A stretch of 64,000 nucleotides of DNA, taken from SHAN690 sp038131955 (GTDB lineage Bacteria > Bacteroidota > Bacteroidia > Flavobacteriales_G > Salibacteraceae). Numbering within the stretch: the stretch's first letter is position 1; each line of letters opens with the position of its first letter. The notes under the pieces were generated by a model. That model did not search any database. It saw only the letters and a list, made by a program, of their open reading frames with translations, and was not told the origin of the DNA. Position numbers and translations under genes: made by a program. Shown here in pieces: positions 8,464-16,764 of this stretch. Where the stretch lies: positions 186,001-250,000 of the forward strand of contig JAYPQK010000001.1 in NCBI GenBank assembly GCA_038131955.1, written 5' to 3'.

Positions 8464-9210
8464 TTATTGAGCCGCTACCTTCACTAAGTTGGTTCGACCA
8501 TTCACGTCAGTTACGCGAACCAAATAAATTCCAGACTCCATTCCGAGTGCATCAGCATCAATGCTCACCGCATTGCGACGCTCACCTGAAATAGTAGCCA
8601 CCAATCGACCTGAAAGATCCATAACAGAAACACTAGAGATAGCGCTGTTTGACGCAGAGCTAACTGTGAAAGCATCAACGAATGGATTAGGGAATACAAC
8701 CATATCGTTGGTCTGTACTTCCTGAACTTCCAAGATGGCGCTTGAGCTATCGCACTGAGTACACTGATCCCAGCAGAAGATCAATGTAGTTGGCCACTCA
8801 GGGATCACAAGGGTACGGTTGATGTTTCCTGCACCGTCATCCAAGCCGCAGCTGTCAGTAGCGATATTACTTCCTGCCAATCCTTCGTTCGTTCCCCAAT
8901 CACCGTTCACGAACTTGTAAAGCTGTTCTTCCCCGATAGATTCTGCAGGGTAAGTAACTTCAATCGACCATACACCTCCACCTTCATCTGTCATTGCAGA
9001 GTTAGCATCAGAAGGAGACCAATCTACCATAGCATTACCACCGGTAGTCGCGCTCATCGTAGCAAAGTTTCCACCGATGCGGATACCGTTAGCATCGATG
9101 TTGCTGTTGGTGTCGTAGTTGGTAACGTCCACCTTGTACGTGATCGTTACTTGGGCTTGAACTCCCGCAACAAGAGCGGTGGCAAGCAAGAGAGTAAAAA
9201 TTTTCTTCAT
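8464..9210 (-). CDS. Secreted T9SS protein with a glucan-binding-like module
   Basis: A 248-residue secreted protein. After a signal peptide (MKKIFTLLLATALVAGVQAQ) comes one beta-sandwich module (VTITYKVDVTNY, then GGGVWSIEVTYP, LYKFVNGDWGTNE, TLIFCWDQCTQC) that resembles the four repeats of the laminarin-locus protein at 53878 and the CBM20/48-like starch-binding folds. A linker follows, then a type A T9SS C-terminal domain (MVVFPNPFVDAFTVS, LSGRLVATISGERR, SGIYLVRVTDVNGRT, ending VKVAAQ). It should be exported through the type IX system and held at or released from the surface. It is divergent from susC across a shared operator, so it is probably a starch-binding surface protein induced with the locus; that role is inferred. 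Confidence 0.75.
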   Translation of the reverse strand: MKKIFTLLLATALVAGVQAQVTITYKVDVTNYDTNSNIDANGIRIGGNFATMSATTGGNAMVDWSPSDANSAMTDEGGGVWSIEVTYPAESIGEEQLYKFVNGDWGTNEGLAGSNIATDSCGLDDGAGNINRTLVIPEWPTTLIFCWDQCTQCDSSSAILEVQEVQTNDMVVFPNPFVDAFTVSSASNSAISSVSVMDLSGRLVATISGERRNAVSIDADALGMESGIYLVRVTDVNGRTNLVKVAAQ

Positions 9211-9225
9211 CGTTAAGTGAGTTTA

Positions 9226-9262
9226 AAAATGTATTGTACCTTAGTGTCAAAATTACACTTAG
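9226..9262. promoter_or_regulatory. 23-bp operator (site A) between the T9SS protein and susC, with -7 box
   Basis: At 9240-9262 the palindrome reads CTTAGTGTC-N5-TACACTTAG, the same pattern as sites B, C and D in this window. On the minus strand a near-consensus -7 box (TACATTTT, 9226-9233) lies 6 bases from the operator edge, the same spacing as at gapA and zwf. It should control the T9SS protein leftward and susC/susD rightward. On the susC side the best -7 candidate is TATTTTTC at 9278-9285. The likely binder is the NUDIX-type regulator at 27013. Confidence 0.7.
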
Positions 9263-9332
9263 ATGATACTAAAGTAGTATTTTTCGCAAACCACAACAAG
9301 ATTTTTTAAATTTCCTCACTTAACCTATGCTT

Positions 9333-12300
9333 ATGAAAGTTAATCACTTACGGTGGTTCTTGTCTTTCGGACTCGTGTTCTTAGCGGCACTATCCATTGC
9401 ACAAAACGCCACCTTAAAGGGAAACCTCAAAGGAGAAGATGGTTTCCCTCTAGTAGGGGCAACAGTCGTCGTTGAAGGCACATCGCCACTTCTTGGCGCC
9501 TCCTCTGATCTCGACGGAAACTATGAGATCAAAGGCATCAAGCCTGGAACCTACAACGTAAAGTATTCATACATCGGATTCAAGACCAAGACCCTCTCGT
9601 TGACCTTTGCAGGTGGCGAGAATAAGTCCGTCAACGAGACCATGGCCTTGGATGGCGTACTGCTGAGCGAGGCGGTTGTGATCGGTTATGGCACCACCAA
9701 CTCGGATGACCTGACCGGTTCTACTAAGGTGGTCGACCAGGAGGACTTTGGAAAGGGAAACATCACCTCCCCGGAGCAGTTGGTCATGGGTAAGGTATCC
9801 GGGGTGCAGATCACCTCTAATAATGGTGCCCCGGGATCGGGTAGTACGATCCGGATCCGAGGTGGAACGTCGCTAAACGCCAGCAATGATCCGCTCATCG
9901 TCGTGGACGGCGTGCCGCTGGACAACAATGACATCTCAGGAGTCTCTGATCCCCTTACGCTGATCAACCCGAACGACATTGAGAACATGGTGGTATTAAA
10001 AGATGCTTCCGCTGCGGCCATCTATGGTTCTCGTGGTGCGAATGGTGTCATTCTGATCACTACCAAGAAAGGCGCGAGTGGAAAGACACCGTTTTCCATT
10101 AACCTTCAACAAAATGTGTCACTTTCGACGGTGACGCGAAAGATCCCTGTGATGGATACCGCTGAATACAAGCGGGTCGTGCGCGAGTATGGTAATCCAC
10201 AGCAACAAGCCCTCATGGGAAATACGAATACGGATTGGCAAGACGAGATCTACCGCAACGCATTGATCCTCGAAACCAATGTGGCCCTCACAGGAGGTAT
10301 CAAGGCCTTGCCATATCGATTGTCCTTTAACTATAAGGATGAGAATGGGGTGCTGGATCGCGACAACATGAAGCGCTACTCAGCCGGACTGAACTTGACA
10401 CCGAAGCTGCTCAACGACCAGCTGGCTGTGGATGTGAACACCAAATTCTCCTTGACCCAGAGCGTTTTCGCTGACCGTGCCGCTATCGGCTCTGCCGTCA
10501 CCTTTGATCCTACACAACCCGTTTACGCAGATGACCCTGAAGTCTATGGGGGTTCTTACACCTTTCCTTCAGACTACACCCGTTTCGGTGGCTACTACGA
10601 GTGGGTGCGGCCAAATGGAAATCCAGATCCACTCGCCGTTCGCAACCCGGTTGGTCTTCTGAATCAGAGAGACGACTTCGGAAATGCGCAACGATTCATT
10701 GGTAATGCAAAGCTCGACTATGAGCTGCCATTCTTGGAGGACTTCCACGTGGTAGTCAACGGGGGATATGACTACTCCCGAGGATTCGGAACCGTAACCG
10801 TTTCTGACTCATCGGCTGGTTCATACATCCAGGGTGGACGTCAAGAGCAATACAATCAGGTCAAGACCAACCGACTGCTTGAATCTTACTTCAACTATAA
10901 GAAGGAGGTCGAGGGCATCAAAAGTGAATTCGATCTGACAGGAGGATATTCCTACCAGTTTTGGCGAACTGAGACAGACGTATTTGACGTACTGAATATT
11001 GCCGGTGACACGATCACCCCTGCTGGAATTCCCGGATGGAATGAGAACGCTTTGATCTCCTACTACGGTCGTATGATCTACACGTTCAACGGTCGTTACC
11101 TCTTGACTGCCACGTTGCGTCAGGATGGATCAAGCCGATTCTCTCCTGAAAATCGATGGGGACTTTTCCCATCACTCGCAGGCGCATGGAGGATCTCTGA
11201 CGAGGCCTTCTTGAGCGGGTCAAATACACTTTCTTACTTGAAGCTTCGCGGAGGCTGGGGAATCACAGGCCAGCAAGATATCGGTAACGACTATCCTTAC
11301 ATCGCGAACTATCAAACCTCTACTCCTACAGCGATGTATCCTTTGGGAGGCGTTTTCTACAATATTTACCGTCCTGACGGATTCGACTACAACATCAAAT
11401 GGGAGGAGACCATGTCCTATAACATTGGTATCGACTATGGATTCTTCCGCGATCGGCTTTCCGGTTCATTAGACTTCTACCTGAAAGAAACCTATGACCT
11501 GCTTGCGATCATCGATGTTCCTGCCGGTGTGAATTTCAAGAATGAGATCCTCACCAACGTGGGTTCGATGACCAATAAAGGATTCGAGTTCGAATTGAAC
11601 GCGGTAGCTATCCAGAAGAAAGACTTCCAACTTGACGTGGGTGCCAACATGACGATGAACATCAATGAGGTCACCAACCTGACCGCAGTTGCTGATAGCA
11701 ACAACATCGGTATCCTAACCGGAGGGATCTCTGGAGCGGGTATCGGCAACAACGTTCAGATCCACTCTGTAGGTTTCCCAACGAACTCCTTCTATGTATT
11801 CGAGCAATTGTATGACGAGGATGGTAAGCCTCTCGAGAATGAATTCGCTGATCTCAATGGCGACAGCGTGATCAACCAAGACGACCGCTATCACTACAAG
11901 CAAGCCGCTCCTCAATTGTACATCGGATTCTATAGCAACCTGCGTTACAAGAAGTGGAGCCTCGGCTTCAACCTAAGGAGTGAACTAGGACGCTATGTTT
12001 ACAACAACGTGAAGTCTTCACGAGGCTTCTACAACGCTATTCCTTCGCAGAACTTCTTGGTCAACCTGCATGAGAGCTTCTTGGAAGATGAGATCATCCA
12101 AACCAGCACCAACCAAACGCTATCCGATCATTACGTGGAGAGAGCTGATTTCCTCCGTATGGATTACGTCAATCTTGGCTACGACTTCGGCAGTGTTTTC
12201 ACAGAGAAGCTAAAGCTGAGAGTGGGTGTGGCGGTCAACAACGTGTTCTTGCTCACGAACTATTCCGGGGTGGATCCAGAGATCTCCGGTGGAATTGACA

Positions 12301-12356
12301 ATAACTTCTACCCAAGACCGCGGATCTACTCGTTCAATCTCAACCTCTCATTCTAA
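9333..12356 (+). CDS. susC: SusC-like TonB-dependent receptor (starch/maltodextrin locus)
   Basis: A protein of about 1007 residues (1009 if the ATG at 9327 is used), the outer-membrane channel of a SusCD glycan importer energised by TonB. After the signal peptide there is a carboxypeptidase-D-like regulatory domain (LKGNLKGEDGFPLVGATVVV), a TonB-box region, the plug domain (GKVSGVQITSNNGAPGSGST, DPLIVVDGVPLDNND, AAIYGSRGANGVILITTKKG) and a 22-strand-type barrel ending in an aromatic residue (NLNLSF). The RIRGGTS and GVDPEISGG segments are typical of SusC. The gene stands between operator site A and susD (12 bases). The four GH13 and one GH65 genes of the locus indicate alpha-glucan as the substrate. 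Confidence 0.93.
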   Translation: MKVNHLRWFLSFGLVFLAALSIAQNATLKGNLKGEDGFPLVGATVVVEGTSPLLGASSDLDGNYEIKGIKPGTYNVKYSYIGFKTKTLSLTFAGGENKSVNETMALDGVLLSEAVVIGYGTTNSDDLTGSTKVVDQEDFGKGNITSPEQLVMGKVSGVQITSNNGAPGSGSTIRIRGGTSLNASNDPLIVVDGVPLDNNDISGVSDPLTLINPNDIENMVVLKDASAAAIYGSRGANGVILITTKKGASGKTPFSINLQQNVSLSTVTRKIPVMDTAEYKRVVREYGNPQQQALMGNTNTDWQDEIYRNALILETNVALTGGIKALPYRLSFNYKDENGVLDRDNMKRYSAGLNLTPKLLNDQLAVDVNTKFSLTQSVFADRAAIGSAVTFDPTQPVYADDPEVYGGSYTFPSDYTRFGGYYEWVRPNGNPDPLAVRNPVGLLNQRDDFGNAQRFIGNAKLDYELPFLEDFHVVVNGGYDYSRGFGTVTVSDSSAGSYIQGGRQEQYNQVKTNRLLESYFNYKKEVEGIKSEFDLTGGYSYQFWRTETDVFDVLNIAGDTITPAGIPGWNENALISYYGRMIYTFNGRYLLTATLRQDGSSRFSPENRWGLFPSLAGAWRISDEAFLSGSNTLSYLKLRGGWGITGQQDIGNDYPYIANYQTSTPTAMYPLGGVFYNIYRPDGFDYNIKWEETMSYNIGIDYGFFRDRLSGSLDFYLKETYDLLAIIDVPAGVNFKNEILTNVGSMTNKGFEFELNAVAIQKKDFQLDVGANMTMNINEVTNLTAVADSNNIGILTGGISGAGIGNNVQIHSVGFPTNSFYVFEQLYDEDGKPLENEFADLNGDSVINQDDRYHYKQAAPQLYIGFYSNLRYKKWSLGFNLRSELGRYVYNNVKSSRGFYNAIPSQNFLVNLHESFLEDEIIQTSTNQTLSDHYVERADFLRMDYVNLGYDFGSVFTEKLKLRVGVAVNNVFLLTNYSGVDPEISGGIDNNFYPRPRIYSFNLNLSF

Positions 12357-12368
12357 AGCACAGAAATC

Positions 12369-13958
12369 ATGAATAACAGAATCATAAAGACCATTATTCC
12401 TTTTGTGCTCGTGCTTGTCACAATGAGTGCATGTCATAAGGACCTCAATCTAACTCCGAAGTACGGATTCAATTCTGCCGCGGTATACGACACTGCCGAC
12501 AACTACGTCAACGTTTTGGCCAAGCTATACGCTGGGTTCGTATTGAGTGGCAATCAAGGACCCGCAGGAAACCCTGACATCGCTGATATCGATGAGGGCT
12601 TCTCACCATACCTCAGGGTGTATTGGAACCTTCAGGAACTATCCACTGACGCCGCAAAATGTCGTTGGAACGACGTGGGTATCCCAGAGCTGAACACCAT
12701 GGAGTGGAGTTCGGCAAACTCTTTTGTTAAGGCCATGTATTCTCGATTGTTCTTCCAGATCACACTGGCAAATGAGTTCATCCGAGAGTGTTCGGAGGAC
12801 AACATGGAACGACGGGGCTTTTCCGAGGCAGAGAAGAATCAGATCCGAGCCTATCGTGAGGAAGCACGTTGGATCCGTGCATTTGTTTGGTCTCACGCCA
12901 TTGAGCTATTTGGAGGGAATGTTCCATTCGTGACTGAAGCCGATGGTATTGGTGCTCAACTTCCGGAGCAAACCAACGCGAAAGACCTCTTCGCCTATGT
13001 GGAAGGAGAACTTCTAGAGATCGAGTCAGCACTTCCAAGCGCCGGCTCAGGTGATTATGGACGAGCAGACCAAGGAGCTGTTTGGTTCTTATTGGCCAAC
13101 ATGTACCTCAATGCTGATGTTTGGACAGGAGAAGATCGCTACGCGGATGCCCTGACCTACGTAGAGAAGATCATCAATTCAGGAGCTTACTCTCTTCAGG
13201 ACAATTACAAGTACTTGTTTACCCTGAACAATGAGAATTCGCCCGAAGCGATTTGGTCTGTACTCTGTGATGGAGAATTCACACAGTCCTATGGTGGAAC
13301 TACCTTCTTGGTTCACGCCTTCGTAGGTGGTGGCATGGATGTAGATGAATTCGGCATCACCGGCGGATGGGAAGGATATCGAGCCACCAAGGCGTTTACC
13401 GACCTTTTCGTTGCAGATTCCGCGACCAGTGATCGATTCACTTGGTATACTGAGGGACATAGCCAAAGTATCGACACCTTCGATCAGTTTGATCAAGGAT
13501 GGGCGATGACGAAGTACAAGAACGTTTACTATGACCCAAGTGGCGATACGATCATGCCGGACAACTATTCCATGAACTCGCAGGTGAACCTGGATTTCCA
13601 TTGGATGCGTTTGGCTGATGTATACCTCATGTACGCTGAATTAGCGGCTCGCGGACACGGTAGTACTGGAACCGGGTTGCAATACATCAACATGTTGCGA
13701 GATCGAGCCAACGAACCAAACATCACTTCGTACGACCTCGACTTCATCATCGATGAAAGAGGACGTGAGCTCTCTTGGGAAGGCAAGCGTCGCAGCGACC
13801 TTCGACGTTTCGATCGATTCACTTCCGGCAGCTACCTCTGGGAGTGGAAGGGAAATGTGGTTGAAGGCATGGGTGTTTCCGATCACTACGAGATCTACCC
13901 GCTCAACGCGGACGACGTGATCGCTAATCCAAACTTGACACAGAACACCGGTTATTGA
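12369..13958 (+). CDS. susD: SusD-like nutrient-binding lipoprotein (starch/maltodextrin locus)
   Basis: A 529-residue surface lipoprotein (signal MNNRIIKTIIPFVLVLVTMSAC, lipobox MSAC) that forms the lid of the SusC channel and binds oligosaccharide. The SusD/RagB pattern is clear: an N-terminal TPR-rich part (RAYREEARWIRAFVWSHAIE, GAVWFLLANMYLNAD), a loop-rich middle and the C-terminal RYADV-type segment (WMRLADVYLMYAELAARGHG, ERGRELSWEGKRRSDLRRFD) with a C-terminal NPNLTQNTGY ending. It is directly downstream of susC and followed by a strong terminator. Confidence 0.93.
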   Translation: MNNRIIKTIIPFVLVLVTMSACHKDLNLTPKYGFNSAAVYDTADNYVNVLAKLYAGFVLSGNQGPAGNPDIADIDEGFSPYLRVYWNLQELSTDAAKCRWNDVGIPELNTMEWSSANSFVKAMYSRLFFQITLANEFIRECSEDNMERRGFSEAEKNQIRAYREEARWIRAFVWSHAIELFGGNVPFVTEADGIGAQLPEQTNAKDLFAYVEGELLEIESALPSAGSGDYGRADQGAVWFLLANMYLNADVWTGEDRYADALTYVEKIINSGAYSLQDNYKYLFTLNNENSPEAIWSVLCDGEFTQSYGGTTFLVHAFVGGGMDVDEFGITGGWEGYRATKAFTDLFVADSATSDRFTWYTEGHSQSIDTFDQFDQGWAMTKYKNVYYDPSGDTIMPDNYSMNSQVNLDFHWMRLADVYLMYAELAARGHGSTGTGLQYINMLRDRANEPNITSYDLDFIIDERGRELSWEGKRRSDLRRFDRFTSGSYLWEWKGNVVEGMGVSDHYEIYPLNADDVIANPNLTQNTGY

Positions 13959-13975
13959 TCCGGTCCTTATAACTT

Positions 13976-14000
13976 AAAAGCCACTTCGGTGGCTTTTTTT
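13976..14000 (+). terminator. Terminator between susD and the periplasmic GH13 gene
   Basis: AAAAGCCAC, loop ttcg, GTGGC and then seven T: a compact stem with a tetraloop and a T tract. The next gene starts only 12 bases further on, leaving no room for a separate promoter, so this is probably a partial terminator that lowers amylase expression relative to susCD. Confidence 0.8.
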
Positions 14001-14011
14001 ATTCCTCATGT

Positions 14012-15853
14012 ATGAAGCGAAGCAATCTTTATATACTGCTGACGGCTGCACTCCTCGTCGGAAACCAACTGTACGCCCAGAAGATCGAACACATGGAGCC
14101 TCCTCATTGGTGGGCAGGCATGAGCAGTGGCGAACTTCAACTCATGATCCACGGTGAAGGCCTAGGTGAATACACGGCATCATCCGATGACCAGCAATTC
14201 AAAGTGACCGGCGTGGAGAACACGGATAATCCGAACTACTTGTTTGTCAACATCGCTCTCAGCGGATCGATCCAACCGGGAGAGTACACCTTCCACCTCG
14301 TCAAGGATGGGAAGAAAAAGAAGAAGGTAAAGTATGATCTCAAGGCCAGGAAGCCGGGTTCTCGGGAACGCGCCGGGTTCAATTCCTCAGACGTGATCTA
14401 CTTGATCACCCCGGATCGATTCGCCAACGGTGACCCGAGCAACGACCAAATGGATGGCATGATCGAAGGCCCGAACCGAGAGTTCAAAGGCGGTCGACAC
14501 GGCGGAGACATTCAAGGCATCAGAGACCATGTAGACTACATCGCCGACATGGGTTTCACGGCTATTTGGAGCTGTCCTGTGATCGAGAACCAAGAGCCGG
14601 AATACTCTTATCACGGATACAGTACGACCGACTTCTATAAGGTAGATCCTCGCATGGGAAGTCTCGAGGATTACAAAGCGCTCAGCGCAGAAGCAAAAGA
14701 AAAAGGAGTAAAGATGGTCATGGACCAGATCATGAACCACATCGGTGACGGACATTGGTGGATGGAAGATCACCCCAGCGCCGATTGGGTCAACAACGAC
14801 TGGAAGTACAAGTGGAACAAGCACTACCGAAGCACGCTTCACGATCCATACAGCGCCGAAGAAGACTCCTTGAGCATGACCGACGGATGGTTTGTTGAAA
14901 GCATGCCCGACCTGAACCAGCGCAATCCGCTTTTGGCAAAATACCTGATCCAAAACTCGATCTGGTGGGTGGAAGAAGCGGACCTCGACGGCATTCGTAT
15001 GGATACATACCCCTATCCTGACAAGAACTTCATGGCCGATTGGTCTTGCGCGGTGATGCAGGAATATCCCAACTTCAATCTGGTAGGAGAAGAATGGACG
15101 ATGAACCCTGCCTATATCGCCCATTGGCAAAAAGGAAACAACCGAGGGTACCCGAGCTGTCTGCCTAGCATGTTTGACTTCCCCGTCCAAAAAGCCTTGG
15201 TTGACGCCCTGAATGAGAAAGAATCGTGGTGGGGAGGCTGGTTCAAACTCTACGAAGCGGTGGCGCAAGACTTTCAGTATCCGGATCCGAACAACCTAGT
15301 CGTTTTTCCTGACAACCACGACATGGATCGCTTTTACCGTCAGATCAATAGCGACCCCGATCTATTCAAGCTAGGGATGGCTTTCATCGCGACCACTCGT
15401 GGGATTCCTCAGATCTACTATGGAACTGAGCTCTTGTTCTACAACAGCGAAGAAGGCGACCACGGCACCATCCGTATCGACTTCCCGGGTGGATGGGACG
15501 GAGACTTAGTGAATGGATTCGCAGGTGAAGGACTTTCTATGGTTCAAGCCGACGCCCAGAAGTTCACGAAGACCTTGCTCAACTGGCGAAAGACGGCCTC
15601 GGCGGTACACAACGGAGACCTCACACATTACGGCCCGAAGGATGGCGTGTACGTCTACTTCCGATACAACGCAGACCAACGTGTAATGGTGATCTTGAAC
15701 AAGAACGACGAGCCAACATCACTAGACCTGAGTCGTTTCGCGGAACACATTGCCGGAGCTCAGTCGGGCACGGACGTCCTCTCAGGACAGCAGTACACCA
15801 TGCAAGGAAGCATTGATCTTCCCGCACGAACCCCTTTGATCCTTGAACTGTGA
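14012..15853 (+). CDS. GH13 alpha-amylase/neopullulanase (SusA-like), periplasmic
   Basis: A 613-residue secreted GH13 enzyme. The signal peptide (MKRSNLYILLTAALLVGNQLYAQ) is followed by an N-terminal beta domain of the cyclomaltodextrinase-N type (EPPHWWAGMSSGELQLMIHG), the catalytic barrel and a C-terminal beta domain. Catalytic residues are D331 in GIRMDTYP, the Glu of VGEEW near 360 and the Asp of FPDNHDMDR near 435. The layout and WWAGM start match Bacteroidota neopullulanases/cyclomaltodextrinases that cut imported maltodextrins in the periplasm. It lies just after the susD terminator and its stop overlaps the next start. Confidence 0.9.
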   Translation: MKRSNLYILLTAALLVGNQLYAQKIEHMEPPHWWAGMSSGELQLMIHGEGLGEYTASSDDQQFKVTGVENTDNPNYLFVNIALSGSIQPGEYTFHLVKDGKKKKKVKYDLKARKPGSRERAGFNSSDVIYLITPDRFANGDPSNDQMDGMIEGPNREFKGGRHGGDIQGIRDHVDYIADMGFTAIWSCPVIENQEPEYSYHGYSTTDFYKVDPRMGSLEDYKALSAEAKEKGVKMVMDQIMNHIGDGHWWMEDHPSADWVNNDWKYKWNKHYRSTLHDPYSAEEDSLSMTDGWFVESMPDLNQRNPLLAKYLIQNSIWWVEEADLDGIRMDTYPYPDKNFMADWSCAVMQEYPNFNLVGEEWTMNPAYIAHWQKGNNRGYPSCLPSMFDFPVQKALVDALNEKESWWGGWFKLYEAVAQDFQYPDPNNLVVFPDNHDMDRFYRQINSDPDLFKLGMAFIATTRGIPQIYYGTELLFYNSEEGDHGTIRIDFPGGWDGDLVNGFAGEGLSMVQADAQKFTKTLLNWRKTASAVHNGDLTHYGPKDGVYVYFRYNADQRVMVILNKNDEPTSLDLSRFAEHIAGAQSGTDVLSGQQYTMQGSIDLPARTPLILEL

Positions 15854-16764
15854 TCTCGCGTGCCTTCCTAATATTCTGCATGTCACTTACGGTCGGGTGT
15901 AGTAATTCTCCGGAAGCAAATAGCAGGATCGACGTTCACCCGTCTTTCCAGTCGGAGTTTGTGGACGCCCGCGATGTAGAGGTATTCCTGCCCCGGCAGT
16001 ATTTCGAAGAAGAAACCACCCGATTCGACGTGCTTTATATGCACGATGGACAGAATGTCTTCAACGCTTCCACGGCATATGGAGGTGTCGCTTGGGAAGC
16101 CGACAGCATCTTGCAAGACTTGATGGACAAGGGAACCATTCGCCCTGCCATCATCGTCGCCGTATGGAATAATGGCATGATGCGCTATAATGAATACTGT
16201 CCCGAAAAACCCTTCATGCAGCTCGACTCCGCCATTCGTGACAGCATCGACGATGAATATGGATTGAAAGGAAACATGATGGCCGATGAATACCTGAAAT
16301 TCATAGTGTCTGAAGTCAAGCCGTTCATCGACAAGACCTATCGAACTCAACCCGAAGTAGAGCACACCTTCATCATGGGATCGAGCATGGGTGGTTTGAT
16401 CTCCTCCTACGCACTCCTCGAATACCCCGAGGTCTTTGGTGGAGCCGCATGCCTCTCGACCCATTGGCCTTTCTCACATGCTGCCGGACCGCATCCTTTT
16501 GCGGATGTCATGATCGATTATGTTGTACAGAAATACGATCAAGCCAAGGATGACCACTTGCTCTATTTCGACCTAGGAACAACCACACTGGATTCGCTCT
16601 ACCCAGCGTATCAGGCGCGCCTCGACAGTCTGATCTCCTCACGGTATGGCACACGACCGAATTACATGAGCCGCACGTTTGAAGGACACGAGCACAACGA
16701 GTCTTCTTGGCAGAAGCGCGTTCATATTCCCCTTGAATTCCTCCTTTCAAAAGGTCAACCCTGA
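15850..16764 (+). CDS. Secreted alpha/beta hydrolase, esterase-D/CE1-like lipoprotein
   Basis: A 304-residue lipoprotein (GTG start overlapping the upstream stop; lipobox TVGC) of the putative esterase family that includes esterase D, Fes-like and CE1 carbohydrate esterases. Visible features are LYMHDGQNVF, the nucleophile elbow MGSSMGGLIS and a C-terminal GHEHNE with the likely catalytic His. In alpha-glucan loci of Bacteroidota such proteins may remove substituents from the polymer or fold into non-catalytic binding roles; the sequence does not decide this. Its 3' end overlaps the convergent MFS gene by 10 bases. Confidence 0.75.
   Translation: MISRAFLIFCMSLTVGCSNSPEANSRIDVHPSFQSEFVDARDVEVFLPRQYFEEETTRFDVLYMHDGQNVFNASTAYGGVAWEADSILQDLMDKGTIRPAIIVAVWNNGMMRYNEYCPEKPFMQLDSAIRDSIDDEYGLKGNMMADEYLKFIVSEVKPFIDKTYRTQPEVEHTFIMGSSMGGLISSYALLEYPEVFGGAACLSTHWPFSHAAGPHPFADVMIDYVVQKYDQAKDDHLLYFDLGTTTLDSLYPAYQARLDSLISSRYGTRPNYMSRTFEGHEHNESSWQKRVHIPLEFLLSKGQP

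Noticed and set aside
9266..9280. ATACTaaAGTAGTAT imperfect palindrome beside operator A
   Set aside because: It is in AT-rich promoter DNA, does not recur at the other regulon promoters and does not fit the second operator.
14387..15268. Long open frame (293 residues) on the minus strand
   Set aside because: It lies antisense to the GH13 gene at 14012, whose catalytic motifs are all intact. Its translation has no domain or signal and looks like an antisense shadow.
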